A DNA stretch of 64,000 bases, taken from Peteryoungia wuzhouensis. Lineage in GTDB: Bacteria > Pseudomonadota > Alphaproteobacteria > Rhizobiales > Rhizobiaceae. Where the stretch lies: contig NZ_QJRY01000003.1 in NCBI RefSeq assembly GCF_003205195.1, forward strand, positions 434,001 to 498,000, written 5' to 3'. Below the pieces are notes generated by a model that saw only the letters and a program-made list of their open reading frames with translations, had not been told where the DNA came from and ran no database searches. The translations under genes were made by a program, and so were the position numbers. Below are positions 9,783-19,477 of this stretch, piece after piece (the stretch's first letter is position 1; each line of letters opens with the position of its first letter).

Positions 9783-11111
9783 CTTACCCACACAGAATTC
9801 TGAGAAGATTTTTCCCAAAAGCGTTTCGGTATCGATTCGGCCGGTCAGTCGAGTGAGCTCATCTGACGCCAGTCGAAGATCTTCGGCACGCAATTCCAGT
9901 GGTTTTTGGACTCCGTCAATTGCCGAACGGAGATAAGCCGCTGCTGATACAATATTCTGTGCCTGTCGTAAACGGCTGGGAACCGCAAGGCTACAAACCG
10001 CAGTCCGTCGCTTTACCTCCAAGGCCAGTTCCTCGCGTAAAGCGTCCAAACCAGTTCCCTCAGTTGCCGAAACCAACAGCTTGAACTCAGATGCAGACGC
10101 TGTAGGAGAAGAAAAGGCATCATCAACCTTGGTACCAACGCGCCAGACGCATTGGTTATTGATAGGATCCGCTTCGGTTTGATCGTTTAGGTCAATAAGG
10201 TGTAAGACAAGATCAGCTTCGCTGATCAATTTCTTGGCGCGCTTAATTCCTTCTCTTTCGACCACCTCATTGGTATCACGCAAACCGGCAGTGTCGAAGA
10301 GGTGAACTTTGTATCCGTCCAGATCCAGTTCAGCGTGGATGACATCCCTGGTCGTTCCTGCAACTTCGGTGACGATTGCGACATCCCGTTGCACCAGCGC
10401 ATTCAACAGGCTGGACTTTCCGGCGTTCGGACGACCAGCGAGAGCCACCGAGAAGCCATCCCGGATGATTTCGCCTGATTTGTGGCTTTGAAGCACACCC
10501 TCCATCTCATGGAGGAGCTGGGAAACGTCGGACCAAATGCGGTCCGAAATCGATCCCGGAATGTCGCCCTCATCGCTGAAATCCAGCTCGGCCTCGATCA
10601 TGGCACGCGCGAAGATCAGCTTTTCCCGCCACCCTTCGTAGACCGAAGAAAATTTGCCACTGGATTGCTCGATCGCCAGGCGCCTTTGCATCTCAGTATC
10701 GGCAGCGAGGAGATCTGATAGCCCCTCAACTTCGACCAGGTCCAGTTTGCCATTCTGAAATGCCCGGCGAGAAAACTCGCCGGCTTCCGCCATTCGAAGT
10801 CCGTTGAATCCGGCTAATAAGTCTAATGTGGTAGAAACAACGGCTCGACTTCCATGAAGATGGATCTCAACACAATCCTCTCCAGTGAACGAATTGGGAC
10901 CTGGAAAGACCAGGACCAGAGCCTGATCAAGAAAACTGCCGTCCGCGAGGCGAAGGTTCCGAAGCCCCGCAACACGCGGGGGAGGAAGCTCACCATCTGA
11001 CAAACAGGATAGGATCTCGATCGCTTGAGACCCACTGATCCTGATGACGGCAACCCCGGAGGGCAGCCCGCCCGACGACAGCGCAAATATCGTATCCGAC
11101 AAAGCCGCCAA
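9780..11111 (-). CDS. mnmE: tRNA modification GTPase MnmE
   Basis: A 443-residue GTPase (formerly TrmE) that partners with MnmG in wobble-uridine modification. The N-terminal folate-binding domain starts MAALSDTIFALSSG; the G domain has the P-loop GRPNAGKS at residues 226-233, the G3 motif DTAGLRDT, and the C-terminal helical domain ends in CVGK, whose Cys440 is the conserved functional cysteine. The stop codon overlaps parS site 2. The rho gene is 58 bases upstream. Confidence 0.97.
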   Translation of the reverse strand: MAALSDTIFALSSGGLPSGVAVIRISGSQAIEILSCLSDGELPPPRVAGLRNLRLADGSFLDQALVLVFPGPNSFTGEDCVEIHLHGSRAVVSTTLDLLAGFNGLRMAEAGEFSRRAFQNGKLDLVEVEGLSDLLAADTEMQRRLAIEQSSGKFSSVYEGWREKLIFARAMIEAELDFSDEGDIPGSISDRIWSDVSQLLHEMEGVLQSHKSGEIIRDGFSVALAGRPNAGKSSLLNALVQRDVAIVTEVAGTTRDVIHAELDLDGYKVHLFDTAGLRDTNEVVEREGIKRAKKLISEADLVLHLIDLNDQTEADPINNQCVWRVGTKVDDAFSSPTASASEFKLLVSATEGTGLDALREELALEVKRRTAVCSLAVPSRLRQAQNIVSAAAYLRSAIDGVQKPLELRAEDLRLASDELTRLTGRIDTETLLGKIFSEFCVGK

Positions 11112-11169
11112 TAGACCGGTCCTCGCAGATCAACATATGCGGCTCGTAAAGAACGAGCCGCATAGTCAA

Positions 11170-12435
11170 TCACGTGTTCATCGAGTCGAAGAAATCGCCG
11201 TTGTTCTTCGTCTGCTTCAGCTTGTCGATCAGGAATTCGATGGCATCGGTAGTGCCCATCGGCGCCAGGATACGGCGCAACACGAAAATCTTCTGGAGAT
11301 CCTGGCGCGGCACCAGCAGGTCTTCCTTGCGGGTTCCAGATTTCAGGATGTCCATGGACGGGAAGATACGCTTATCCGCCACCTTCCGGTCGAGCACGAT
11401 TTCCGAGTTGCCGGTTCCCTTGAACTCTTCAAAGATGACTTCGTCCATGCGGCTGCCAGTGTCGATCAGTGCCGTCGCAATGATTGTCAGCGAGCCACCT
11501 TCTTCGATGTTACGTGCAGCACCGAAGAAACGCTTGGGACGCTGCAGAGCATTCGCATCAACACCGCCGGTCAGAACCTTACCGGAAGAGGGGACAACCG
11601 TGTTGTAAGCGCGGCCCAGACGCGTGATCGAATCGAGCAGGATCACAACGTCGCGGCCATGCTCAACCAGACGCTTGGCCTTTTCGATGACCATTTCGGC
11701 GACCTGCACGTGACGTACGGCCGGTTCATCGAAGGTAGACGAGACAACTTCGCCCTTCACCGAGCGCTGCATGTCCGTTACTTCTTCCGGCCGCTCATCG
11801 ATGAGAAGAACGATCAGATAACATTCCGGATGGTTCGCCGTGATGGAATGGGCAATGTTCTGCAAAAGAACCGTCTTACCCGTGCGCGGCGGCGCGACAA
11901 TAAGGCCACGCTGGCCCTTGCCGAGCGGCGCGACCAAATCAATGACCCGCGCGGAAAGGTCCTTGGACGTCGGAACGTCCAGCTCCATCTTGAAGCGCTC
12001 GTTCGGATAAAGCGGCGTCAGATTGTCGAAGTGGACCTTGTGGCGGATCTTTTCAGGATCCTCGAAATTGATCGTGTTGACCTTGAGCAGGGCGAAATAG
12101 CGTTCGCCTTCCTTTGGTCCACGGATCGGGCCCTCAACCGTATCACCGGTCTTCAGCGAGAAACGCCGAATCTGTGAGGGGGAGATGTAGATATCGTCCG
12201 GCCCCGGCAGATAGTTGGCATTGGCCGAACGCAAGAACCCGAAGCCGTCCTGCAGAACTTCGACAACCCCTTCGCCGATGATCTCGACATCCTGGCTCGC
12301 CAGCATCTTCAGGATCGCAAACATCAGCTCCTGCTTGCGCATCGTGCTCGCGTTTTCGACTTCGAGCGATTCGGCAAAGGTCAGGAGATCAGTCGGAGAT
12401 TTGCTCTTGAGTTCTTGTAGCTTCATTTCAGCCAT
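11170..12435 (-). CDS. rho: Transcription termination factor Rho
   Basis: A 421-residue hexameric RNA helicase that ends transcription at rut-dependent sites. In order: the N-terminal helix bundle ([19 protein letters not shown]), the RNA-binding cold-shock fold ([20 protein letters not shown], residues 61-80), the Walker A motif APPRTGKT at 181-188, and the Q- and R-loop region ([19 protein letters not shown]). The start at 12435 ([10 protein letters not shown]) is preferred to an upstream in-frame start at 12453 because it matches the usual family N-terminus. The 194-base leader between rho and hemJ could hold autoregulatory sequence, but I see no clear element in it. Confidence 0.97.
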   Translation of the reverse strand: MAEMKLQELKSKSPTDLLTFAESLEVENASTMRKQELMFAILKMLASQDVEIIGEGVVEVLQDGFGFLRSANANYLPGPDDIYISPSQIRRFSLKTGDTVEGPIRGPKEGERYFALLKVNTINFEDPEKIRHKVHFDNLTPLYPNERFKMELDVPTSKDLSARVIDLVAPLGKGQRGLIVAPPRTGKTVLLQNIAHSITANHPECYLIVLLIDERPEEVTDMQRSVKGEVVSSTFDEPAVRHVQVAEMVIEKAKRLVEHGRDVVILLDSITRLGRAYNTVVPSSGKVLTGGVDANALQRPKRFFGAARNIEEGGSLTIIATALIDTGSRMDEVIFEEFKGTGNSEIVLDRKVADKRIFPSMDILKSGTRKEDLLVPRQDLQKIFVLRRILAPMGTTDAIEFLIDKLKQTKNNGDFFDSMNT

Positions 12436-12629
12436 GAAGAGGGACCACGTCATTCTGGAATTTTAAGGGGAGCGGCGAGCTGATTGGAATTCGGTACGAA
12501 TGCGAGGGCCGCAAATGACTGAATGTTACGCAAGCCAAAAGGAGAAGTGGCGCGAAAATAGCGATTCACGCATTTGACCGCAAGCGAAAAGCCCACGGTC
12601 TTGAAAATAATGCGGCGGCTCTCAATCGC

Positions 12630-13178
12630 TCAGAAGGGTTTCACGATGGCAAAGATCACGATGACGATCATCAGCAATGTCGGCGCTTCGTTCATCATCC
12701 GCCAGAAGCGCGGCGTCTTGACGTATCGTCCCTCGCCAAACGAACGGGCAGATTTGGCGAAATAGCCATGCACCGCAGACAGGGCAACAGCTGCCGCCAG
12801 CTTGGCATGCAGCCATCCGCCCTGGAATTCGAAAACGGACCAGGCCAGATACAAGCCCAAAACCCAGGATACGATCATCGCGGGGTTCATGATCACGGTG
12901 ACAAGTCGTCGTTCCATCACGGCAAAAGTTCGCGCCTGATCTGAATCCGGCTTACAATCGCTGTGATAAATAAAAAGCCGCGGCAGGTAGAGCATGCCCG
13001 CCATCCAGGAGATGATCGCGATGACATGGAGTGCCTTGATCCAGGGATAGGCAACATCCGGACCAGCAATCATGACCCCGAGCCCAATCAAAGCAAAGAA
13101 GCCCAACGCGCCGGCGGCACGTTTCGCAGCCGCGCGCCCGGGTCTTTCATCCGTTTGCTTTTCCCGACTCTCAGCCAA
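12630..13178 (-). CDS. hemJ: Protoporphyrinogen IX oxidase HemJ
   Basis: A membrane protein of about 182 residues that converts protoporphyrinogen IX to protoporphyrin IX in bacteria lacking HemG or HemY. Four hydrophobic segments are visible, and the family motif with the conserved histidine is [20 protein letters not shown]; the conserved lysine lies in [11 protein letters not shown]. The start is uncertain: I chose the TTG at 13178, which overlaps the hemE stop by 8 bases and has AGGTCAG upstream; in-frame ATGs at 13211 and 13241 would add a charged extension lying inside hemE. It follows hemE, the preceding decarboxylation step of the pathway group. Confidence 0.88.
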   Translation of the reverse strand: MAESREKQTDERPGRAAAKRAAGALGFFALIGLGVMIAGPDVAYPWIKALHVIAIISWMAGMLYLPRLFIYHSDCKPDSDQARTFAVMERRLVTVIMNPAMIVSWVLGLYLAWSVFEFQGGWLHAKLAAAVALSAVHGYFAKSARSFGEGRYVKTPRFWRMMNEAPTLLMIVIVIFAIVKPF

Positions 13179-14202
13179 AGCTTCTGACCTGGTTGACGAG
13201 ATCGGTAACATGAGCCGGATCGGCTTGCGGAGTGATGCCATGGCCGAGATTGAATATCAGCGGACCGTGGCCTAGCGCCTGAAGCACGGCGTCTATCCCC
13301 TCCCGCAGAGCAACGCCACCAGCAACCACCCGCATCGGATCGAGATTGCCCTGCACGGGGCCATCCTTCTGGAGTTCAACGGCAAAACGCAATGGGACCG
13401 ACCAATCAAGGCCAATTGCATCGGCACCCGTCGCCTGCCGATAGTCTTTGAGAAGAATCCCGGCACCCTTGGCGAATGCGATGATCTTGGCCGCCGGCCG
13501 CCGCGCCTTCACGGATTGGATCATTCGACGCACAGGCACCACAGCATATTTCTGAAATTCAGCCTCCCCGAGAACGCCTGCCCAGGAATCGAAGATCTGC
13601 ACGGCATCGGCACCGGCATCAATCTGGGCAACCAGATAGTCCGCAGAGACATCGGCCAGGAAGTCGAGCAGCCGTCCAAACGCCTCGGGATGACGATAGG
13701 CAAACAGCCGGGCAGGGGCCTGATCCGGTGTGCCGTGGCCTGCGATCATATAGGTCGCAACGGTCCAGGGCGCTCCACAGAAACCGAGCAGCGTCGTCTC
13801 GTTGGGTAGATCGCGACGCAAGCGACGCACAGTCTCAATCACAGGTTCCAGGTGATCTGCGACATGATCCGGCTTCAGTTGGGCAATGCCGTCCTCATCA
13901 ATCGGATCCATCTGCGGTCCATGACCTTCCGTGAAACGCACATTGCGCTTCAAGGCATCCGGGATCACGAGGATATCGGAGAAGAGGATCGCTGCATCAA
14001 ATCCATACCGTCGGATCGGCTGAAGCGTCACCTCTGCCGCCAGTTCGGGGTTATAACACAGATCGAGGAAACTTCCGGCCTGCAGCCGCGTTTCCCGATA
14101 CTCCGGCAAATACCGGCCTGCCTGCCTCATAAGCCAGATTGGCGGTGGTGTGACCGTTTTCCCGTCGAGCACTTCGAGGACTTTGCGGTTCTGACTGCTC
14201 AA
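13171..14202 (-). CDS. hemE: Uroporphyrinogen decarboxylase
   Basis: A 343-residue cytoplasmic enzyme that decarboxylates the four acetate groups of uroporphyrinogen III to give coproporphyrinogen III. Signatures are [17 protein letters not shown] near the N-terminus and [14 protein letters not shown] in the middle, with the active-site Asp in the [11 protein letters not shown] segment. It is the first leftward gene beside the candidate origin. In Caulobacter crescentus and Sinorhizobium meliloti hemE also borders the mapped chromosomal origin, which supports the origin call. Confidence 0.97.
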   Translation of the reverse strand: MSSQNRKVLEVLDGKTVTPPPIWLMRQAGRYLPEYRETRLQAGSFLDLCYNPELAAEVTLQPIRRYGFDAAILFSDILVIPDALKRNVRFTEGHGPQMDPIDEDGIAQLKPDHVADHLEPVIETVRRLRRDLPNETTLLGFCGAPWTVATYMIAGHGTPDQAPARLFAYRHPEAFGRLLDFLADVSADYLVAQIDAGADAVQIFDSWAGVLGEAEFQKYAVVPVRRMIQSVKARRPAAKIIAFAKGAGILLKDYRQATGADAIGLDWSVPLRFAVELQKDGPVQGNLDPMRVVAGGVALREGIDAVLQALGHGPLIFNLGHGITPQADPAHVTDLVNQVRSFG

Positions 14203-14358
14203 GGCACATGCCCCTTCAATAAAGAAAAGAGATATTGAATCTTCTTCTATTTCTAAGAGTCGGTGACTATCAAGGATTAAACCCGCTGCACAGGAATTCC
14301 GTCTTCCAAGCGAGTTGCTCCTTTGGAACCTCCGAGCGACCAGCCAAAGTGTGAACTA

Positions 14359-14367
14359 TGGGGATAA
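14359..14367 (-). other. DnaA-box-like site (one mismatch)
   Basis: Read on the minus strand this is TTATCCCCA, one mismatch to TTATCCACA, within the candidate origin. Confidence 0.5.
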
Positions 14368-14469
14368 GCGGGATTCCGTGAACAAAGTCAGAGGCTTCGG
14401 AAATTCCTAAGGCCCGTCCTTGTGGTGCGCAAAGTGTGCAATCGATTTTGCAACTGCGCGCTTTCACCG

Positions 14470-14478
14470 CTATCCACA
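14470..14478 (+). other. DnaA-box-like site (one mismatch)
   Basis: The sequence is CTATCCACA, differing from the consensus TTATCCACA only at the first base. It lies 34 bases from the perfect box and in the opposite orientation to it. Confidence 0.65.
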
Positions 14479-14512
14479 GATCGCGTTAGAAAGACACCGG
14501 GCGATTTCGCAT

Positions 14513-14521
14513 TGTGGATAA
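14513..14521 (-). other. Perfect DnaA box
   Basis: The plus strand reads TGTGGATAA, i.e. TTATCCACA on the minus strand, an exact match to the strong DnaA-box consensus, in the intergenic region next to hemE. Confidence 0.8.
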
Positions 14522-14605
14522 ATCGACGGTTTTCCGCTTGTCCACGGCGGGGTGGGACCGCTACCAGTGTTTATCCCGAACTATCAACAGGCCGAGGAGA
14601 ACATC

Positions 14606-15427
14606 GTGGAGAACCGGAAAAACTTCTTCCATCTCCACCTCATTTCTGACTCCACGGGAGAAACTCTCATATCGGCTGGCCGTGCCGCTGCCGCGCAGTT
14701 CCGCGGCTCAAATGCTATCGAACATGTCTATCCGTTGATCCGCAGCCGAAAACAGGTCAAAGCCCTGATCGAAGCGATCGACCGGGAACCCGGGATTGTT
14801 CTCTATACCATCGTCGATCACCAGCTCGCAGCACTCGTCGAGACAGGATGCCACGAACTCGGTCTTCCTTGCGTCAACGTCTTGGCCCCGATCATCGAGA
14901 CGTTCCAATCATATCTTGGCGCACCGTCTCGTGGCCGCGTTGGTGCACAGCATGTGCTGAATGCCGACTACTTCGCCCGGATCGAAGCGCTGAACTTCAC
15001 CATGGACCATGACGATGGTCAGGCGCAGGAAGATTATGACCAGGCTGATGTTGTAATCATCGGGATCAGTCGGACGTCCAAGACGCCGACGTCGATCTAT
15101 CTTGCCAATCGCGGTATCAAGACTGCGAACCTTCCAGTCGTGCCAGGTGTGCCTCTGCCGGAGAGTCTCCTCGCCGCGACTCGACCGCTTGTCGTCGGAT
15201 TGATTGCGACGACAGACCGGATTTCTCAGGTGCGCGAAAATCGTGTGCTGGGAAATACCCCGGGATACGATCGAAGCGATTACGTCGATCGGGCGTCAAT
15301 TACCGAAGAGCTCAAATACGCGCGAGCATTGTGCGCGCGCAACAACTGGCCGGTCATTGATGTGACACGGCGGTCAATCGAAGAGACCGCGGCAGCCATC
15401 GTTGCCCTGCGTCCCAAGCTGCGTTAA
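14606..15427 (+). CDS. Pyruvate, water dikinase regulatory protein (PPSR, DUF299 family)
   Basis: A 273-residue kinase/pyrophosphorylase of the DUF299 family, which in other bacteria switches pyruvate-phosphate dikinase or PEP synthase on and off by ADP-dependent phosphorylation and Pi-dependent dephosphorylation of a threonine. The nucleotide-binding motif is [11 protein letters not shown]; the N-terminal [13 protein letters not shown] and the C-terminal [13 protein letters not shown] are also family marks. The GTG at 14606 is chosen as start because a GAGGAGA ribosome binding site precedes it by the right distance and the family begins with [11 protein letters not shown]; an upstream in-frame GTG at 14552 lacks this support. 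It is the first rightward gene beside oriC. Confidence 0.92.
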   Translation: MENRKNFFHLHLISDSTGETLISAGRAAAAQFRGSNAIEHVYPLIRSRKQVKALIEAIDREPGIVLYTIVDHQLAALVETGCHELGLPCVNVLAPIIETFQSYLGAPSRGRVGAQHVLNADYFARIEALNFTMDHDDGQAQEDYDQADVVIIGISRTSKTPTSIYLANRGIKTANLPVVPGVPLPESLLAATRPLVVGLIATTDRISQVRENRVLGNTPGYDRSDYVDRASITEELKYARALCARNNWPVIDVTRRSIEETAAAIVALRPKLR

Positions 15428-15463
15428 GCGCCTTACAATTATACGAACGGAGCCTGAGCGAGA

Positions 15464-16063
15464 ATGGCGACTTCCTTGATACTGGCTTCAGCAAGCAGCG
15501 CGCGTCGACAACTGCTCAACAATGCCGGCCTGAGCTATGATGCCGAAGCGGCCAGCGTCGATGAAAGGCAACTTGAGCAGGACATTCCCGAGGCAGATCG
15601 CACGCCAACATCGATTGCGATGCACCTCGCAATTGCCAAGGCACGTGCCATCTCTCTGAGGCATCCGCTGTCAATCGTCATTGGCTGTGATCAGACGATG
15701 TCTCTTGGATCAACCCTCTTTCACAAGGCAACCGACAGGGCGGGTGCCAAATCAACCTTGCAAACCCTGCGCGGCAAGGCGCATCACTTGAACAGCGCAG
15801 TCTGCCTTGTCCGACACGGCGAGGTCATGTGGAGTCATGTATCGGTCGCTATTATGCGCATGCGCGAATTCAGCGACGCGTTTCTGGAGTCTTATCTCGA
15901 TCGAAACGGTGAGAAACTGTTCGGAAGTGTTGGCTGCTACCAGTTGGAAGGCGAGGGCATCCAGCTGTTTGAGACGATCGACGGCGACTATTTCACAATC
16001 CTCGGCCTGCCGCTTTTGCCGCTCCTGGAAGAGCTGCGTAAACTGGGAATTAACCATGCGTGA
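15464..16063 (+). CDS. maf: Maf-like nucleotide pyrophosphatase (divergent)
   Basis: A 199-residue Maf/HAM1-type protein. Canonical members hydrolyse non-standard nucleoside triphosphates and act as housecleaning enzymes or septum inhibitors. The N-terminal [12 protein letters not shown] is typical, and an acidic pair remains in VDERQL. However, the ADT motif is replaced by GCDQTM, and the usual DKAGxYxIQG active-site block reads [13 protein letters not shown], so activity or substrate may differ. It lies between the PPSR gene and aroE, and its stop overlaps the aroE start by 8 bases. Confidence 0.88.
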   Translation: MATSLILASASSARRQLLNNAGLSYDAEAASVDERQLEQDIPEADRTPTSIAMHLAIAKARAISLRHPLSIVIGCDQTMSLGSTLFHKATDRAGAKSTLQTLRGKAHHLNSAVCLVRHGEVMWSHVSVAIMRMREFSDAFLESYLDRNGEKLFGSVGCYQLEGEGIQLFETIDGDYFTILGLPLLPLLEELRKLGINHA

Positions 16064-16916
16064 TTCACGTGAAACAATTCCGCCTCGGGCATTTGTGGCC
16101 GGCTACCCGATCAAACATTCGAGGTCTCCCCTGATCCATGGCTTCTGGCTTGATCAGTTCGGTCTCAACGGATCCTACGAAAAACTCGCTGTCAATCCGG
16201 ACGAATTCCCCGACTTTATACAGAGAATCAAGCTCCAGGAATCCGGCTATGTAGGGGGCAATATTACAATCCCCCACAAGGAAGCTGCCTGCCGGTTGGC
16301 AGATCGCGTCGATCCGCTGGCGGAGGAACTGGGTGCGGCAAACACGCTATGGCTGGCTGATGGTGCACTTCACGCGACCAATACGGACGGTATTGGCTTT
16401 GCAAGCAATCTCGATGCGGCTCGCCCGGGTTGGGATAAAGCAGAAGTTGCCATCGTCCTGGGTGCCGGCGGTGCAAGTCGGGCAATCCTGCAATCTCTGC
16501 GGGATAGGGGGATCCGGGAAATCCGGGTGGTCAACCGCACCGCGGAACGCGCGCAGGAACTTGTCGATCGGTTTGGTGGGCCGTTGAGCGCGCATCCCAT
16601 ACAGGCACTAGCGGAACTGATGAAGTATGCTGACCTCTTCGTGAATACCACTTCACTTGGAATGGACGGCAGCGAGGCACCCGATCTTCCCTTTGAAACC
16701 ATGCGAGCTGGTGCCCTAGTGACCGACATTGTCTACGTGCCACTTAAAACGCCATTTCTTGCAAAGGCAGAAGAAGCCGGGTTGGCAACGGTGGATGGGC
16801 TCGGGATGTTGCTGCATCAGGCGGTGCCCGGTTTCGAAAAATGGTTCGGCAGACGGCCAAACGTTACCGACGCCCTGCGTCAACTCATTCTTGCCGACAT
16901 CGGGGCCAAGTCATGA
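16056..16916 (+). CDS. aroE: Shikimate dehydrogenase
   Basis: A 286-residue NADP-dependent enzyme that reduces 3-dehydroshikimate to shikimate in aromatic amino acid synthesis. Substrate-binding segment [12 protein letters not shown] is followed by NITIPHKEA with the catalytic lysine, the asparagine/aspartate pair in AANTLW and NTDGIGF, and the cofactor motif GAGGASRA. The ATG at 16056 overlaps the maf stop by 8 bases and gives the N-terminus [10 protein letters not shown]. Codons 3-7 carry parS site 3. The stop overlaps the coaE start (ATGA). Confidence 0.96.
   Translation: MRDSRETIPPRAFVAGYPIKHSRSPLIHGFWLDQFGLNGSYEKLAVNPDEFPDFIQRIKLQESGYVGGNITIPHKEAACRLADRVDPLAEELGAANTLWLADGALHATNTDGIGFASNLDAARPGWDKAEVAIVLGAGGASRAILQSLRDRGIREIRVVNRTAERAQELVDRFGGPLSAHPIQALAELMKYADLFVNTTSLGMDGSEAPDLPFETMRAGALVTDIVYVPLKTPFLAKAEEAGLATVDGLGMLLHQAVPGFEKWFGRRPNVTDALRQLILADIGAKS
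16061..16076. other. parS site 3 (start of aroE)
   Basis: The sequence is TGATTCACGTGAAACA, one mismatch to the 16-base consensus (A for T at position 3). It lies at the overlap between the end of maf and the start of aroE and encodes Asp-Ser-Arg-Glu-Thr of AroE. It is about 1.6 kb to the right of the candidate origin, the closest of the five. Confidence 0.93.
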
Positions 16917-17530
16917 TTGTGATCGGGCTGACGGGTTCGATCGGAATGGGCAAGACCACGACTGCAGGACTGTTTTCCGAAGAAGGCATCCCAGTGCATG
17001 ATGCGGATCAGGTGGTGCACGACCTCTATCGGGATAAGGCCGTCGCCCAGGCGATTGAATTGGCGTTTCCAGGATCTGTGATCGGCGGCGAAGTCGATAG
17101 ACGGAAACTTTCGGAGAATCTGGCGAAGAATCCGGCTAACTTCAAAAAGCTGGAGGCGATTGTCCATCCGCTGGTGCATGAGCGCGAACGCGTTTTTCTT
17201 GACGAGCAGAAGCACGCCAGCCAGCCGATTGTCCTTCTCGACATTCCGCTTCTTTTCGAAACGGGTGGTCAGCAGAGGGTGGACGTGATCGTCGTCGCCA
17301 GTTGCGCCGAAGACATCCAACGTCAGCGCGTTCTTTCACGACCGGGAATGACGCAGGAGAAACTGGATCTGATCCTGTCGCGTCAGTTGCCGGACGCCGA
17401 AAAACGCGCGCATGCAGATTTTGTCGTGGACACTGGATTAGGTATCGACGATGCCAGGAGACAGGTGAAGACTATTCTTGAGACACTGCGAGCTCGCAGT
17501 TCTCGATCAGGGAAGACGGACAATGCGTGA
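16913..17530 (+). CDS. coaE: Dephospho-CoA kinase
   Basis: A 205-residue kinase that phosphorylates dephospho-CoA in the last step of CoA synthesis. The P-loop [12 protein letters not shown] is at residues 5-16; the [10 protein letters not shown] segment and the [13 protein letters not shown] helix are family features, as is [21 protein letters not shown]. The ATG at 16913 forms an ATGA overlap with the aroE stop. The C-terminus overlaps dnaQ by 8 bases. Confidence 0.96.
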   Translation: MIVIGLTGSIGMGKTTTAGLFSEEGIPVHDADQVVHDLYRDKAVAQAIELAFPGSVIGGEVDRRKLSENLAKNPANFKKLEAIVHPLVHERERVFLDEQKHASQPIVLLDIPLLFETGGQQRVDVIVVASCAEDIQRQRVLSRPGMTQEKLDLILSRQLPDAEKRAHADFVVDTGLGIDDARRQVKTILETLRARSSRSGKTDNA

Positions 17531-18224
17531 GATCGTATTTGATACGGAAACGACAGGGTTGGAAAACAAGTTCGACCGCGTCATCGAAATCGGTGGGGTC
17601 GAGCTGCTCAACCACTTTCCGACCGGCAGAACCTTCCATGTCTATATCAATCCCGGTGACCGCAAGGTCCATCCTGATGCGCTGGCCGTCCATGGCATCA
17701 CCGACGCTTTCCTGAAGGATAAGCCGAGCTTTGCGGAAATTGTGCCAGAACTGCAGGAGTTTTTCGACGGAGCCAAATGGGTGGCACACAATGCCACCTT
17801 CGATATGGGTTTCATCAATGCCGAGTTTGATCGGCTCGGCCTGCCGCCTGTCGCACCAGACCTGGTCACCGACACCTTGTCGCTCGCACGACGCAAGCAC
17901 CCGATGGGCCCGAACTCCCTCGACGCCCTATGTCGCCGTTATGGCATCGACAATTCGCACCGGACAAAACATGGTGCCTTGCTCGACTCCGAACTGTTGG
18001 CCGAAGTCTATATCGAGATGCTGGGAGGCCGTCAGGCTGCACTTGGCTTGACGTCGGTGGACACGCGGCGCAGCCAGGTCGTCGAGGTAACCGAGGTCAT
18101 CGAAATTTCCTATGACCGGGCGCGTGCGCTCGCCCCGCGTCTTTCCTCCGAGGAAATGGAGGGACATGCCAAGCTTGTATCAGGGCTTGGATCGAAAGCG
18201 ATCTGGTCGAAATACGCCAATTGA
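17523..18224 (+). CDS. dnaQ: DNA polymerase III epsilon subunit (3'-5' exonuclease)
   Basis: A 233-residue DEDDh exonuclease that proofreads for the replicative polymerase. Exo I is FDTETTGLE (Asp7, Glu9), Exo II is HNATFDMGFINAEF, and Exo III is in HRTKHGALLDSELLAEVY with the His and Asp of the DEDDh class. The start [10 protein letters not shown] is chosen because the catalytic motif begins at residue 7, as in homologues. It is the last gene of the PPSR-maf-aroE-coaE-dnaQ run and is followed by a hairpin terminator. Confidence 0.96.
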   Translation: MREIVFDTETTGLENKFDRVIEIGGVELLNHFPTGRTFHVYINPGDRKVHPDALAVHGITDAFLKDKPSFAEIVPELQEFFDGAKWVAHNATFDMGFINAEFDRLGLPPVAPDLVTDTLSLARRKHPMGPNSLDALCRRYGIDNSHRTKHGALLDSELLAEVYIEMLGGRQAALGLTSVDTRRSQVVEVTEVIEISYDRARALAPRLSSEEMEGHAKLVSGLGSKAIWSKYAN

Positions 18225-18254
18225 AAAGAGCCCCGTGAAGGGCCCTTTGTTTGA
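18222..18254. terminator. Hairpin terminator between dnaQ and secB
   Basis: Just past the dnaQ stop an AAAGAGCCCC arm, a GTGAA loop and a GGGCCCTTTG arm form an imperfect hairpin ending in a short T-rich run. The genes are convergent, and the AAAG/CTTT ends suggest it serves both directions. Confidence 0.7.
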
Positions 18255-18273
18255 TCAGCGGTGTTCGCGATAA

Positions 18274-18750
18274 TCAGTTCGGTACAGATTGCGCCTGAGC
18301 GCGGGACTGCTCTTCCGCAACACGCTGCGCGAACATCTGCGTGAAATCGATCGGGTCGATCATCAGAGGTGGGAAGCCGCCATTGCGGGTGGCGTCTGCG
18401 ATGATCTGACGGGCGAACGGGAACAGCAGGCGCGGGCATTCAATGAACAGCACCGGCAGCATGTGTTCCTGCGGAAAACCGGAAATGCGGAAGACACCGC
18501 CATAGATCAGTTCGGTCACGAACACGACCTTGTCGCCATCCTTTGCTTCCGCATTCAGCGACAGCACGACATCGAAATCGGTATCGGACAGTGGATTGGC
18601 GTTGACGTTGACATTGATATTGATGGCCGGAGCCTTGTCACGCGCCTGAAGTGAGCGCGGCGCACCAGGATTCTCGAACGAAAAGTCCTTGATGTACTGG
18701 GCAAGAATGTTGAGGGACGGAGAAGCTGTTCCCTGAGTGTTGTCAGCCAT
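18274..18750 (-). CDS. secB: Protein-export chaperone SecB
   Basis: A 158-residue tetrameric chaperone that keeps pre-proteins unfolded and hands them to SecA. The strand-forming segments [18 protein letters not shown] and [13 protein letters not shown], and the C-terminal half with [21 protein letters not shown] and [11 protein letters not shown], are diagnostic. Length is normal. It stands alone on the minus strand, convergent with dnaQ; its position next to dnaQ is common in Rhizobiales. Confidence 0.97.
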   Translation of the reverse strand: MADNTQGTASPSLNILAQYIKDFSFENPGAPRSLQARDKAPAININVNVNANPLSDTDFDVVLSLNAEAKDGDKVVFVTELIYGGVFRISGFPQEHMLPVLFIECPRLLFPFARQIIADATRNGGFPPLMIDPIDFTQMFAQRVAEEQSRAQAQSVPN

Positions 18751-18834
18751 AGGCCATGTCCTTGAATTGAATTGCTATGGCCATCTAACATTTGAACCCT
18801 GACCTTACAACCCTCGCAGCAGGCCACAGGCGTC

Positions 18835-19329
18835 TCAGTCGCGGCCGATTCGCGGCCCATTCCAGGGTGAATCTTTGCGAGGCTCGCGGGTGAATTCGTC
18901 CTTGTCGAGGTCCACGACCGTCTCCGCTTCGAAGCCGCCATTGCGCCCGTGATCCTCGTTTTGGGTGAAATGACTCCGCACGATGATCCGAGGTTTTAAG
19001 ATCTGCCAGAAGAGATCCCGCAGCTGTGGAACGAACAAGAGCAAACCGATAACGTCGCCGACGAAGCCCGGCACGATCAGCAGGAAGGCGGCGACCACAA
19101 GCAAGGCTGCGTGGACGAGCTCGCGACCTGGGTCAACCCCGCGTCTGGTTTCCTCCTGTAGCCGCTGAAGAATTCCAGCACCCTGCTGTTTCAGCAGGAA
19201 CAGGCCCAGCGCCGCAGAAAACACGACAAGGGCCAGGGTCCATAAAACCCCGATTGCCTGGCCGACCAAAATCAGGCTGGCGATTTCCAGAAGTGGTGCA
19301 AGGATGAAAAGCACCAATGGAAGGCGCAT
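18835..19329 (-). CDS. FxsA family membrane protein
   Basis: A membrane protein of 164 residues. Two long hydrophobic segments open the protein (LVLFILAPLLEIASLILVG; LWTLALVVFSAALGLFLL) and another occurs at about 75-100 (LLVVAAFLLIVPGFVGDV), with the family-typical IVPGFVGDVIGLLLFVP. The tail of about 50 residues is hydrophilic and acidic. Members of the family relieve F exclusion of phage T7 when overproduced in E. coli; the native role is unknown. The ATG at 19329 with GGAG upstream is preferred over the in-frame TTG at 19341. Confidence 0.88.
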   Translation of the reverse strand: MRLPLVLFILAPLLEIASLILVGQAIGVLWTLALVVFSAALGLFLLKQQGAGILQRLQEETRRGVDPGRELVHAALLVVAAFLLIVPGFVGDVIGLLLFVPQLRDLFWQILKPRIIVRSHFTQNEDHGRNGGFEAETVVDLDKDEFTREPRKDSPWNGPRIGRD

Positions 19330-19477
19330 CGCGATCTCCAAACGCCTTCGTGATCGATATTCCGCAAGAGCCGGCGCATACTCGCTGCAAAGAATGCGTC
19401 ACGCCATTTGAATGATGGGGCGCGCAAGTCTATATGGGAGATAGAAAAAGCGAATTCAATCAAGCCTGGCGGTATTC

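Larger units (their letters stand above)
14203..14605. other. oriC: Candidate chromosomal origin of replication (oriC)
   Basis: This 403-base non-coding gap separates leftward hemE from the rightward PPSR gene, so transcription diverges from it on both sides. It contains one perfect DnaA box (TTATCCACA on the minus strand at 14513-14521), one-mismatch boxes at 14470-14478 and 14359-14367 and weaker matches at 14538-14546 and 14571-14579. The stretch 14218-14262 is unusually A+T-rich for this genome and could be the unwinding element. A near-match to an IHF site is at 14268-14280. Two GANTC (CcrM methylation) sites lie at 14237-14241 and 14372-14376. The same hemE-flanked location is the origin in Caulobacter and Sinorhizobium. 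No dnaA gene is in the window, which is usual for this group. Confidence 0.8.

Noticed and set aside
15641..15652. CACGTG in maf considered as a sixth parS.
   Set aside because: The flanks are GG and CC-type, without the TTT/AAA arms that ParB needs; the same holds for CACGTG-type hexamers near 50764 and CACGTG-like matches near 11172, 55701 and 63860.
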